Shown here one piece after another: positions 14,069-19,700 of a stretch of 34,858 bases of DNA (positions within the stretch are counted from its first letter, which is position 1; each line of letters opens with the position of its first letter). The position numbers and the translations under genes were made by a program. The notes under the pieces were generated by a model. The model was not told the origin of the DNA. It searched no databases and saw only the letters and a program-made list of their open reading frames with translations. This stretch comes from Clostridia bacterium. Its GTDB lineage: Bacteria > Bacillota > Clostridia > Oscillospirales > CAG-272. The DNA is taken from positions 1-34,858 of the forward strand of contig JAFTUH010000004.1 of assembly GCA_017466375.1 (NCBI GenBank). Direction: 5' to 3'.

Positions 14069-16075
14069 ATGACTACCGAAAAAATCGAGAAAATCCTCTC
14101 CGAACTGACGTTTGAGGAGAAAACGACGATTCTCACCGGTGCGGCAAATCTGCGTCTGAACGGTGTCGAACGACTCGGCATCGAGGGCATCGACTGTGCG
14201 GATGGACCGCACGGTACGCGCCTTGCTCCCGAGAAAAACTGCACGCATTTTCCGAATCTGTGTACGCTCGGCTCAACGTGGAGCGTGGAGACGGCGCGAA
14301 AGATGGGCGCAGCGCTTGCTGACGAATGCAGGCATAACGGTATCGCGCTTCTGCTCGGCCCTGGCGTCAATATAAAGCGGCACATCCTCTGCGGACGCAA
14401 TTTTGAGTATCTCTCCGAGGATCCCGTCCTTGCCGGTGAACTCGCTGCGGGATACATAAACGGTCTGCAGGAAAACGGCGTTGCCTGCTCGCTCAAGCAT
14501 TTCGCCATGAACAATCAGGAGACATACCGCGAGCGCGCAAGTGTCGAGGCGGACGAGCGCACGATGCGCGAGATCTATCTGAAGCCGTTTGAGATTGCGG
14601 TGAAAAAGAGTAAGCCCGATACGGTTATGTGCTCCTATAACAAGATCGGCGGCGTGTGGGCGTCGGAAAACCGCTGGCTCCTCACCGAGATTTTGAAGGA
14701 GGAGTGGGGATACGGGGGCGTGGTCGTCTCCGATTGGGGTGCTGTACACGATGCACCGCGTGCGGTTGCCGCCGGACTTGATCTGCATATGCCGCGCAAC
14801 CGCAATCTTACCGCACAGCTGAAAGCCGCGCTGGACGCCGGCAGAATCACGATGGAGATGATCGATGATGCCGCCCGCCGTGTGCTCGCACTGCTTCTCA
14901 AAGGAACGCCTGCATCGCGTGGTTACGACCGCGACCGCCAGCACACGATTGCGAAAGAAATCGCCGCGGACGGTACGGTGCTGCTTAAGAATAACGGCGC
15001 AATTTTGCCGCTGACGGCACAGAAATACAAAAAGATCGCCGTTATCGGTGAGTATGCGGTTTCTCCGCTGGTAGGCGGACAGGGAAGCGCGGAGGTACTG
15101 CAGAGCGCGGAATACACGGATTCTCCCCTGGAGGAGCTGAAAAAGCGTCTTCCCGGCGTGGAGATCCAATATCTGGAGATGTACAAAAAGCGCGAGTATT
15201 CCGCCGAGATGCTGTGGCCGAAGAGCGCCGCATTCGCCGAAGATATCGCGGATGCCGATCTCGTTCTCTTCTTCATGGGTGCAATGGAGTCCGAGGATAC
15301 GGAGAAATTCGATCGCCGCTCGGCGTATCTGAATCAGAATTTCGAGATGTTTCTGCAGGTTGCCGAGCGAAACGGCAAAAAGACCGCAGTCGTTCTGCAG
15401 AACGGCGGAGCGCTGATTTTCTCCGAGCCGCTGAGACAGGCGGATGCGATCATTGAGATGTGGCTTGGCGGTGAGGCGGCAGGCGGTGCGATCGCGGACG
15501 TGCTGACGGGCATTGTGAATCCGTCCGGAAAGCTGTCCGAGACGTTCCCGACGTGCATGCGCCGCGATTTGGAATACCCGGGCAACGGTATGTTCATCGA
15601 GTATAAGGAGCGGCTGGATGTCGGCTACCGCTACTACGACAAGCATCCGGAGGAGATTCTGTATCCGTTCGGGCATGGGCTTTCCTACACGACGTTCGCG
15701 TATGACAATCTTACGATTTCCGATGATTTGACCGTATCGTTCACGCTTACGAATACGGGAGAGACCGACGGTGCGGAGGTTGTGCAGCTTTACGTAGGCG
15801 ATCCGCTCTCGACCGTGCCGCGTCCGATCAAGGAGCTGAAGAAGTTCGAGAAAATCTTCCTCAAGGCGGGAGAAGCGCGCACAGTCACGTTCAAGCTGAG
15901 CGCGGACGATCTCGCGTACTATAACATCTGCCTGCACGATTGGGTGGCGGAGAACGGACGGTATGACGTATACGTCGGCTCGTCCTCGCGCGATATCCGG
16001 CTGAAGGGTGCATTTATGTATAACGGCGAGATGCCGTACACGATGACACAGCTCGGCGAGAGCATGATAGGATAA
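14069..16075 (+). CDS. Glycoside hydrolase family 3 beta-glycosidase
   Basis: A 668-aa intracellular GH3 enzyme (no signal peptide) that removes beta-linked sugars from oligosaccharides. The TIM-barrel domain has DGPHGTR, the substrate loop GPGVNIKRH, CGRNFEYLSEDP, SLKHFAMNNQE, and the catalytic nucleophile Asp222 in VVSDWGAVHD. A second alpha/beta domain follows (about 300-540, with QGSAEV), then a fibronectin-III-like C-terminal domain (VSFTLTNTGETDGAEVVQLY). The start was set at ATG 14069, with ACGGAGGT upstream; an in-frame ATG at 14042 would coincide with the transcription start. Sugar specificity cannot be deduced. The gene has its own promoter and terminator. Confidence 0.93.
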   Translation: MTTEKIEKILSELTFEEKTTILTGAANLRLNGVERLGIEGIDCADGPHGTRLAPEKNCTHFPNLCTLGSTWSVETARKMGAALADECRHNGIALLLGPGVNIKRHILCGRNFEYLSEDPVLAGELAAGYINGLQENGVACSLKHFAMNNQETYRERASVEADERTMREIYLKPFEIAVKKSKPDTVMCSYNKIGGVWASENRWLLTEILKEEWGYGGVVVSDWGAVHDAPRAVAAGLDLHMPRNRNLTAQLKAALDAGRITMEMIDDAARRVLALLLKGTPASRGYDRDRQHTIAKEIAADGTVLLKNNGAILPLTAQKYKKIAVIGEYAVSPLVGGQGSAEVLQSAEYTDSPLEELKKRLPGVEIQYLEMYKKREYSAEMLWPKSAAFAEDIADADLVLFFMGAMESEDTEKFDRRSAYLNQNFEMFLQVAERNGKKTAVVLQNGGALIFSEPLRQADAIIEMWLGGEAAGGAIADVLTGIVNPSGKLSETFPTCMRRDLEYPGNGMFIEYKERLDVGYRYYDKHPEEILYPFGHGLSYTTFAYDNLTISDDLTVSFTLTNTGETDGAEVVQLYVGDPLSTVPRPIKELKKFEKIFLKAGEARTVTFKLSADDLAYYNICLHDWVAENGRYDVYVGSSSRDIRLKGAFMYNGEMPYTMTQLGESMIG

Positions 16076-16085
16076 ACAGTAAAGA

Positions 16086-16115
16086 AAAGGGACTGCTGTA
16101 CGGCAGTCCTTTTTT
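16086..16115 (+). terminator. Terminator of the GH3 gene
   Basis: GGACTGC (16090-16096) pairs with GCAGTCC (16103-16109), extended by A/T pairs, followed by six T. Confidence 0.85.
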
Positions 16116-16119
16116 GAGA

Positions 16120-16590
16120 TTATTCTTTTTTGCCGCTGTCAAGTTGTCGGTACAGCTTCAAATAAAAATCAAGCATCTTGTTGACCGTCGCCTCTCTGGT
16201 CATGGCGATTTCCCGGATCGTTTTAAGTTTTTCCATTGTTATGTTTGGATGATAATCGGGAAGCACCGGCTCGCCTTCCCCGGATTCACAGTTCAAAGCC
16301 GGATCGGAAATACACTATATCGAGCACAAAATTTTATCAATACCGGTGAGCTCATTCTGCACAGCGGCGATTTGCTCGAACACCGCACGTTTGTCAATGT
16401 GCTCTGAGGCGGTTTCTTCCTCGCGGATCGTCTTTGAAGGAGACGCAAGGCATATCCTGTTCTCCTCAATGAAGCGTGCCTTGCCGCTTTTAACAAGCCC
16501 TTTCGCCCGTTTGGGGGAGGTTACTCCGTATTCATTTCCCTGTGCATCAACAACGATAATATTTGTGGCTATGGCCGGTTCCCCCCTCAT
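16120..16590 (-). pseudogene. Decayed clostridial protein with KRAKGLVK motif (in-frame stop)
   Basis: Read on the minus strand, one frame of 157 codons runs to a TAA at 16120-16122 but is cut by TAG at 16315-16317. The first part has IIVVDAQGNEYG and PKRAKGLVKSGKARFIEEN, the N-terminus of a small conserved clostridial protein of unknown function; after the TAG the same frame gives MTREATVNKMLDFYLKLYRQL, which matches that family's C-terminus. The usual start also seems lost: a purine-rich ribosome site (AGGGGGGAA) stands before ATA where relatives have ATG, and the only ATG (16588-16590) lacks such a site. So two lesions in an otherwise intact frame. It is driven by a perfect promoter and shares operators with the divergent XRE gene. 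Confidence 0.7.
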
Positions 16591-16611
16591 GCGGGTTTTA
16601 TTCTGCTTTTT

Positions 16612-16695
16612 ATTCCGATTTGGAATTATTTTATATTATAATTCCAAAATAGAATTTTGTCAAGTGCTTTTGACGATATAATTCTAAATGAGAAT
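16612..16695. promoter_or_regulatory. Divergent promoters with three copies of an ATTCY-N5-RGAAT operator
   Basis: Three 15-bp palindromes of one consensus: ATTCCGATTTGGAAT (16612-16626), ATTCCAAAATAGAAT (16641-16655) and ATTCTAAATGAGAAT (16681-16695). On the minus strand TTGACA (16658-16663) and TATAAT (16635-16640), 17 bp apart, drive the decayed gene; copy 2 fills the spacer and copy 1 covers the start. On the plus strand TATAAT (16677-16682) before the XRE gene abuts copy 3. This is how a repressor of both genes would bind. Confidence 0.75.
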
Positions 16696-16714
16696 AAAAA
16701 CGGAGGATGGCGCG

Positions 16715-16960
16715 ATGAAGATTCGCAAAAAGGAATACGGGAGCGCGAACATGGTCGGGCGGAACATTGAACGGCTCCGCAAGGAACGGGGGATCAAGCA
16801 GAAGGATTTCATTGCGAAGATACAGACGATGGGATGCGACATGAATCCGACGAGCTATTCAAAGCTGGAGGGGCAGCTCCGAAGCGCGACGGACAGGGAG
16901 ATTTTTGTGATCGCGAAGATTCTCGGCGTTGCGATGGAGGCGCTGTTTGAGAGCGAATGA
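16715..16960 (+). CDS. XRE-family regulator (81 aa)
   Basis: A single-domain helix-turn-helix protein: MVGRNIERLRKERGIKQKDF, then a turn and recognition region (MNPTSYSKLEGQ), ending AKILGVAMEALFESE. The ATG at 16715 has GGAGG (16702-16706) 8 bases before it; the frame begins earlier at 16688 within the operator. It is divergent from the decayed KRAKGLVK gene, and the three shared operators suggest that it represses both promoters. A strong terminator follows the stop at once. Confidence 0.85.
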   Translation: MKIRKKEYGSANMVGRNIERLRKERGIKQKDFIAKIQTMGCDMNPTSYSKLEGQLRSATDREIFVIAKILGVAMEALFESE

Positions 16961-16993
16961 AAAAGACGGATCGTGCGATCCGTCTTTTGTTTT
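16961..16993. terminator. Bidirectional terminator between two convergent XRE genes
   Basis: AAAAGACGGATC (16961-16972) pairs perfectly with GATCCGTCTTTT (16977-16988) around GTGC, followed by GTTTT; A-rich arms give a T run on the minus strand too. Confidence 0.85.
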
Positions 16994-16995
16994 CG

Positions 16996-17394
16996 TCAAT
17001 CGTCGCGTTCGATCACGACCATCATATATGTCATTTCTTCGGTACTGGAAAGATGGGATTGAACGACTTTCCAACCGTGCAGTAAATAGTTGTCGTTCAG
17101 CTCAGCTTCGTATTTTCTTCGATAGTTTCGCCCGGTGGACACGCCATCGCCCTCGAGCACATTGAAAACCATAACCTTTTGCTGTTTTTTTACACAGCCG
17201 AAAAGATAGTCTGTCGTTGTTTCCAATATTCGGGCGATTCCGGGGATCGTTTGCACGTCGGGAAAGCCCGCGCCCGTTTCCCATTTGGAGACTGCTTGTG
17301 TGCTTACGTTCAGCTTTTCCGCAAGTTCTGTTTGGGTGAGTTTCTTTTCGTTTCTGAGGGAAGCAATTCTGCTTCCAAAATCTGTGGGGGTCAT
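16996..17394 (-). CDS. XRE-family regulator with C-terminal domain (132 aa)
   Basis: The N-terminal 65 residues are a classical HTH_3 domain: FGSRIASLRNEKKLTQTELAE, NVSTQAVSKWETG, IARILETTTDYLFG. The remaining 65 residues (KVMVFNVLEGDGV... to ...MMVVIERDD) have a beta-alpha-beta look and probably form a dimerisation or signal domain, with YLLHGWKVVQSHLSS in the middle; relatives of this tail occur as small stand-alone proteins with no known role. GGAGG precedes the ATG at 17392-17394. Target genes are not evident; a self-regulated single gene is likely. Confidence 0.85.
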   Translation of the reverse strand: MTPTDFGSRIASLRNEKKLTQTELAEKLNVSTQAVSKWETGAGFPDVQTIPGIARILETTTDYLFGCVKKQQKVMVFNVLEGDGVSTGRNYRRKYEAELNDNYLLHGWKVVQSHLSSTEEMTYMMVVIERDD

Positions 17395-17422
17395 GGTGTG
17401 CCTCCTTTTCTTTTATGATACA

Positions 17423-17451
17423 ATTATACCATCGGAGAGAGGATAAAGCAA
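17423..17451 (-). promoter_or_regulatory. Promoter of the 132-aa XRE gene
   Basis: On the minus strand TTGCTT (17446-17451) and TATAAT (17423-17428) are 17 bp apart. Confidence 0.6.
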
Positions 17452-17542
17452 GACACGGGCGGTTGAATGAAGGGAGAGTTTGGCGGAGAAAAATCAACGG
17501 AGAGTGGGATGAATGGGCAAAAATTCAACGAAAGGTGGCCAT

Positions 17543-17561
17543 TGCCGAATAGGGTTTTTCG
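17543..17561. repeat. Decayed copy of the tRNA-Gln 3' end
   Basis: TGCCGAATAGGG (17543-17554) is identical to the start of the plus-strand image of the tRNA-Gln acceptor end at 18513, followed by TTTTTCGGTC where the intact repeat units have ATTCGGTC. It is the leftmost of four such copies and lies just beyond the 3' end of the membrane-protein gene at 17611. Confidence 0.5.
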
Positions 17562-17610
17562 GTCATTGGCTGAGCCCCTTTCGCCTTTTTGATGGCGGTT
17601 TCGGGTGATA

Positions 17611-18126
17611 TTATTTTTTCAGTTCTTTTAAGAAATTTGTTCTTCTGCGATTTGCTCTCTTTGTTCCTAAAAGAATGGCGCAGGTGTATACGGTGCCAAA
17701 GATCAACGCAGAAAGCAAGGAGGCGGTAAAGGTTGGGAGGTTTTCGGCATTTACGCCAAATATACGACCCAAAAAACAGCCGCTAACAGCGATCCATATG
17801 TTATTATGATTAAATAAATAGGCGATAAGCCAAACTGCAATATAGAAGCCGGTGGAGCAGCAGGCGGTCAGGATGCTTTGCCTGCCGTTCAGCCGTTCGC
17901 TGCTGTCATCCTTGGACTGAAGCAGGGTTAATATAACGAAGCCGAAAAGCAATCCGCAAGCGGACAGAATCAGGTTTTCGACGAACAATGCTTTTTCAGG
18001 AGACGCATCGTTTGTGCCTCTCCATATATATAGTGGAATAAGCGAAGCCAAAAGTGCCAACCACGCAGATCCCCATATTCTTGCGGCTGTAAAAAAACAG
18101 GTGGATACAAGAGATTTTAATTTCAT
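17611..18126 (-). CDS. Membrane protein of unknown function within the tRNA-Gln array
   Basis: A 171-aa protein with four to five hydrophobic segments (about residues 17-33, 46-67, 85-106, 108-124 and 136-153) and a basic tail (TKRANRRRTNFLKELKK). A charged cytosolic loop, QSKDDSSERLNGRQ, joins segments 2 and 3. I recognise no family. The ATG at 18124-18126 is preceded by AAAGGCGGTG. It has its own promoter and is bracketed by tRNA-Gln 3'-end copies at 17543 and 18201, so it resembles the cargo of a minimal inserted element. Confidence 0.7.
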   Translation of the reverse strand: MKLKSLVSTCFFTAARIWGSAWLALLASLIPLYIWRGTNDASPEKALFVENLILSACGLLFGFVILTLLQSKDDSSERLNGRQSILTACCSTGFYIAVWLIAYLFNHNNIWIAVSGCFLGRIFGVNAENLPTFTASLLSALIFGTVYTCAILLGTKRANRRRTNFLKELKK

Positions 18127-18149
18127 AAATTCACCGCCTTTCCGTATTT

Positions 18150-18178
18150 AGTATAGCATGAATGGTGAGAGATGTAAA
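18150..18178 (-). promoter_or_regulatory. Promoter of the array membrane-protein gene
   Basis: On the minus strand TTTACA (18173-18178) and TATACT (18150-18155) are 17 bp apart. Confidence 0.7.
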
Positions 18179-18200
18179 GTAGGAGAGGATGGTTCCGTAT

Positions 18201-18356
18201 TGCCGAATAGGGATTCGGTCTCGCGCGACCTACGCGCTCGGTCAGGGTCGGCTCTGACTGCCACCGGCAGTCATTCACTACCGACCCGTTCGAATCCCTT
18301 TCTATTAATTAAAACAAAAGACACCGCCCACAAGGGACGGTGTCTTTTATTTTGGC
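18201..18356. repeat. 156-bp tRNA-3'-end repeat unit A
   Basis: The unit begins with the 17-bp image of the tRNA-Gln acceptor and T arm (TGCCGAATAGGGATTCG) and then leaves the tRNA sequence inside the T loop. An outer inverted repeat GGGATTCG (18210-18217)/CGAATCCC (18291-18298) encloses GGGTCGG/CCGACCC (18245-18251, 18281-18287), which encloses TGACTGCC/GGCAGTCA (18255-18273). A terminator-like hairpin with arms AAAAGACACCG/CGGTGTCTTTT (18316-18348) completes it. The bases before the left end lack the CCA image seen in the other copies. Confidence 0.85.
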
Positions 18357-18512
18357 TGCCGAATAGGGATTCGGTCTCGCGCGACCTACGCGCTCGGTCA
18401 GGGTCGGCTCTGACAGCCCACCGGGCTGTCATTCACTACTGACCCGTTCGAATCCCTTTCGATTAATTAAAACAAAAATCACCATCCGATGGATGGTGAT
18501 TTTTATTTTGGC
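18357..18512. repeat. 156-bp tRNA-3'-end repeat unit B
   Basis: Exactly the same length and layout as unit A and nearly identical except in its hairpins. The inner stem is TGACAGCCC/GGGCTGTCA (18411-18431) instead of TGACTGCC/GGCAGTCA, with the pairing kept. The enclosing stem has CTGACCC (18439-18445), keeping a G-T pair. The terminator hairpin is ATCACCATC/GATGGTGAT (18478-18500), unrelated in sequence to that of unit A. The unit is preceded by the image of CCA (18353-18355) and by TTTTATTT, as is the real tRNA end. Confidence 0.85.
18471..18500 (-). terminator. Terminator of tRNA-Gln
   Basis: On the minus strand ATCACCATC pairs with GATGGTGAT around five bases, followed by TTTTTGTTTT, starting nine bases after the CCA end. 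It lies inside repeat unit B. Confidence 0.85.
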
Positions 18513-18582
18513 TGCCGAATAGGGATTCGAACCCCAACAAACAGAGTCAGAGTCTGTCGTGCTACCGTTACACAATTCGGCA
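18509..18582 (-). tRNA. tRNA-Gln (anticodon CTG)
   Basis: On the minus strand the acceptor TGCCGAA pairs with TTCGGCA, followed by G and an encoded CCA (74 bases in all). The anticodon stem ACAGA/TCTGT holds the loop CTCTGAC, giving anticodon CTG, which reads CAG. The D region has GTGTAACGGTAGC and the T arm has GGGG-TTCGAAT-CCCT, all as usual for tRNA-Gln. It has its own promoter and terminator. Its 3' end, from the T loop on, is repeated at 18357, 18201 and, decayed, at 17543. Confidence 0.95.
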
Positions 18583-18593
18583 TCGCGGTATAT

Positions 18594-18622
18594 AGTATAC
18601 CACCTGTTTTCTACTTTGTCAA
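18594..18622 (-). promoter_or_regulatory. Promoter of tRNA-Gln
   Basis: On the minus strand TTGACA (18617-18622) and TATACT (18594-18599) are 17 bp apart, with the start close to the tRNA 5' end. Confidence 0.85.
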
Positions 18623-18689
18623 CACTTTTTTTGAAATTTCAAAAACTTTTTTTACGGAGCCCATTTCGGAGAAAAATCCGAAGCCGTTC

Positions 18690-18776
18690 TTTACATCCGC
18701 GCATATTTGTGGTAAAATAATTCTATACTAACGGCGGTGCGGGGTTAGTATCTCCCCGCAGAGATTCTTTTTATGC
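18690..18776 (+). promoter_or_regulatory. Promoter and structured leader before the small membrane protein and RsuA-type gene
   Basis: TTTACA (18690-18695) and TAAAAT (18713-18718) are 17 bp apart, so the RNA starts near 18725. Its first bases form TACTAAC (18726-18732)/GTTAGTA (18744-18750). A second stem, TGCGGGG (18738-18744)/CCCCGCA (18754-18760), is followed by GAGATTCTTTTT and looks like a weak terminator. The 5' strand of the second lies in the loop of the first, so the two compete. Confidence 0.5.
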
Positions 18777-18790
18777 ACGGAGGTGGATTC

Positions 18791-18892
18791 GTGCGCGCAT
18801 TTTTTCTCGATTTCGCCGTCGGTTTGCTCGCAGGGATCGCGGCGCTGCTGGTCTTTCTGGCATCGTTTGCTGTTCTCTGGCTGATTTTTTGA
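18791..18892 (+). CDS. 33-aa single-span membrane peptide
   Basis: A short frame starting at GTG 18791 with ACGGAGGTGG just upstream and ending TGA at 18890-18892. The peptide begins MRAFFLDF and then is almost wholly hydrophobic (GLLAGIAALLVFLASFAVLW), so it would be a single transmembrane helix. It stands 15 bp before the RsuA-type gene in the same transcript. I recognise no family; the case rests on the ribosome site, the clean hydrophobic composition and the position. Confidence 0.5.
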   Translation: MRAFFLDFAVGLLAGIAALLVFLASFAVLWLIF

Positions 18893-18907
18893 TGGGAGGA
18901 ACTTGTC

Positions 18908-19633
18908 TTGCGGCTGGACAAATATCTGTCCGAGGCGGGCGTTTGCACGCGCAGTGAAGCGACAAAGCGCATCCGCAAATCGGAGGTCACGGTAAACGGT
19001 GCCGTCGTGCGCGATCCGTCCGTGCATATCGATCCCGAAACGGCATCGGTCACGCTCGGCGGTGAGACGGTGTCGTGGCGGAAGTTTACCTATATTATGC
19101 TCAATAAGCCGCAAGGCTACGTCAGCGCGACGGAGGACCGCGGTCCCACCGTCATGGAGCTTCTGCCGCCGCAGTATGCGCGAAAGGGATTTTTTCCGTG
19201 CGGTCGGCTGGATATCGATACAGTCGGGTTCCTTCTCATTACCAATGACGGCGTGCTCGGTCATGAGCTCCTCTCACCGAAGCATCACGTGGATAAAACG
19301 TACCGATTTACGTGCGACCCGGCGATCGGTGAGGAGGTACGGCAGCATCTTGAGGAGGGCGTGGATATCGGCGATATCGTGACGAAGCCTGCCGTGGTGA
19401 CGCTTGACGGTGATCTGCCCGCATCCGCAGGCACGATCACGATCCGCGAGGGAAAGTTCCACCAGATCAAGCGGATGTTCCACGCGGTCGGCTCGGAGAT
19501 TACCTCGCTTGAGCGGATCTCCTTCGGCGGCGTGACGCTGGACGGGACGCTTGCACGCGGCGAGTGGCGGTTTCTGACGGCTGAGGAGGAAGCCACACTC
19601 CAAAGAAGCGTGGGCCGCTCCGAAAAAATTTGA
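18908..19633 (+). CDS. RsuA/RluB-family pseudouridine synthase
   Basis: A 241-aa enzyme that converts uridine to pseudouridine in rRNA. The N-terminal S4 RNA-binding domain (MRLDKYLSEAGVCTRSEA) is followed by the catalytic domain with LNKPQGYVSA, GRLDIDTVGFLLITNDG (catalytic Asp102) and GKFHQIKRMFHAVG. The length suits the RsuA type, acting on the small subunit rRNA, rather than longer RluB forms, but the target base is not certain. The start is TTG 18908 with GGGAGGA 7 bases before it; the protein begins exactly at the S4 domain there. Confidence 0.92.
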   Translation: MRLDKYLSEAGVCTRSEATKRIRKSEVTVNGAVVRDPSVHIDPETASVTLGGETVSWRKFTYIMLNKPQGYVSATEDRGPTVMELLPPQYARKGFFPCGRLDIDTVGFLLITNDGVLGHELLSPKHHVDKTYRFTCDPAIGEEVRQHLEEGVDIGDIVTKPAVVTLDGDLPASAGTITIREGKFHQIKRMFHAVGSEITSLERISFGGVTLDGTLARGEWRFLTAEEEATLQRSVGRSEKI

Positions 19634-19700
19634 TACACATACGGATAAAACCGAAAAATACGGCAATACTACATTACGACAGAGAAACGGAGATACAGCA

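Noticed and set aside
18201..18512. CRISPR array
   Set aside because: There are only two long repeat units, with internal hairpins and tRNA homology, no short regular repeats with unique spacers and no cas genes nearby.
18158..18731. Short plus-strand open frames across the repeat units and the tRNA
   Set aside because: Their peptides are translations of the 156-bp repeats and of the antisense of tRNA-Gln; the sequence is explained by structure, and no ribosome site precedes them.
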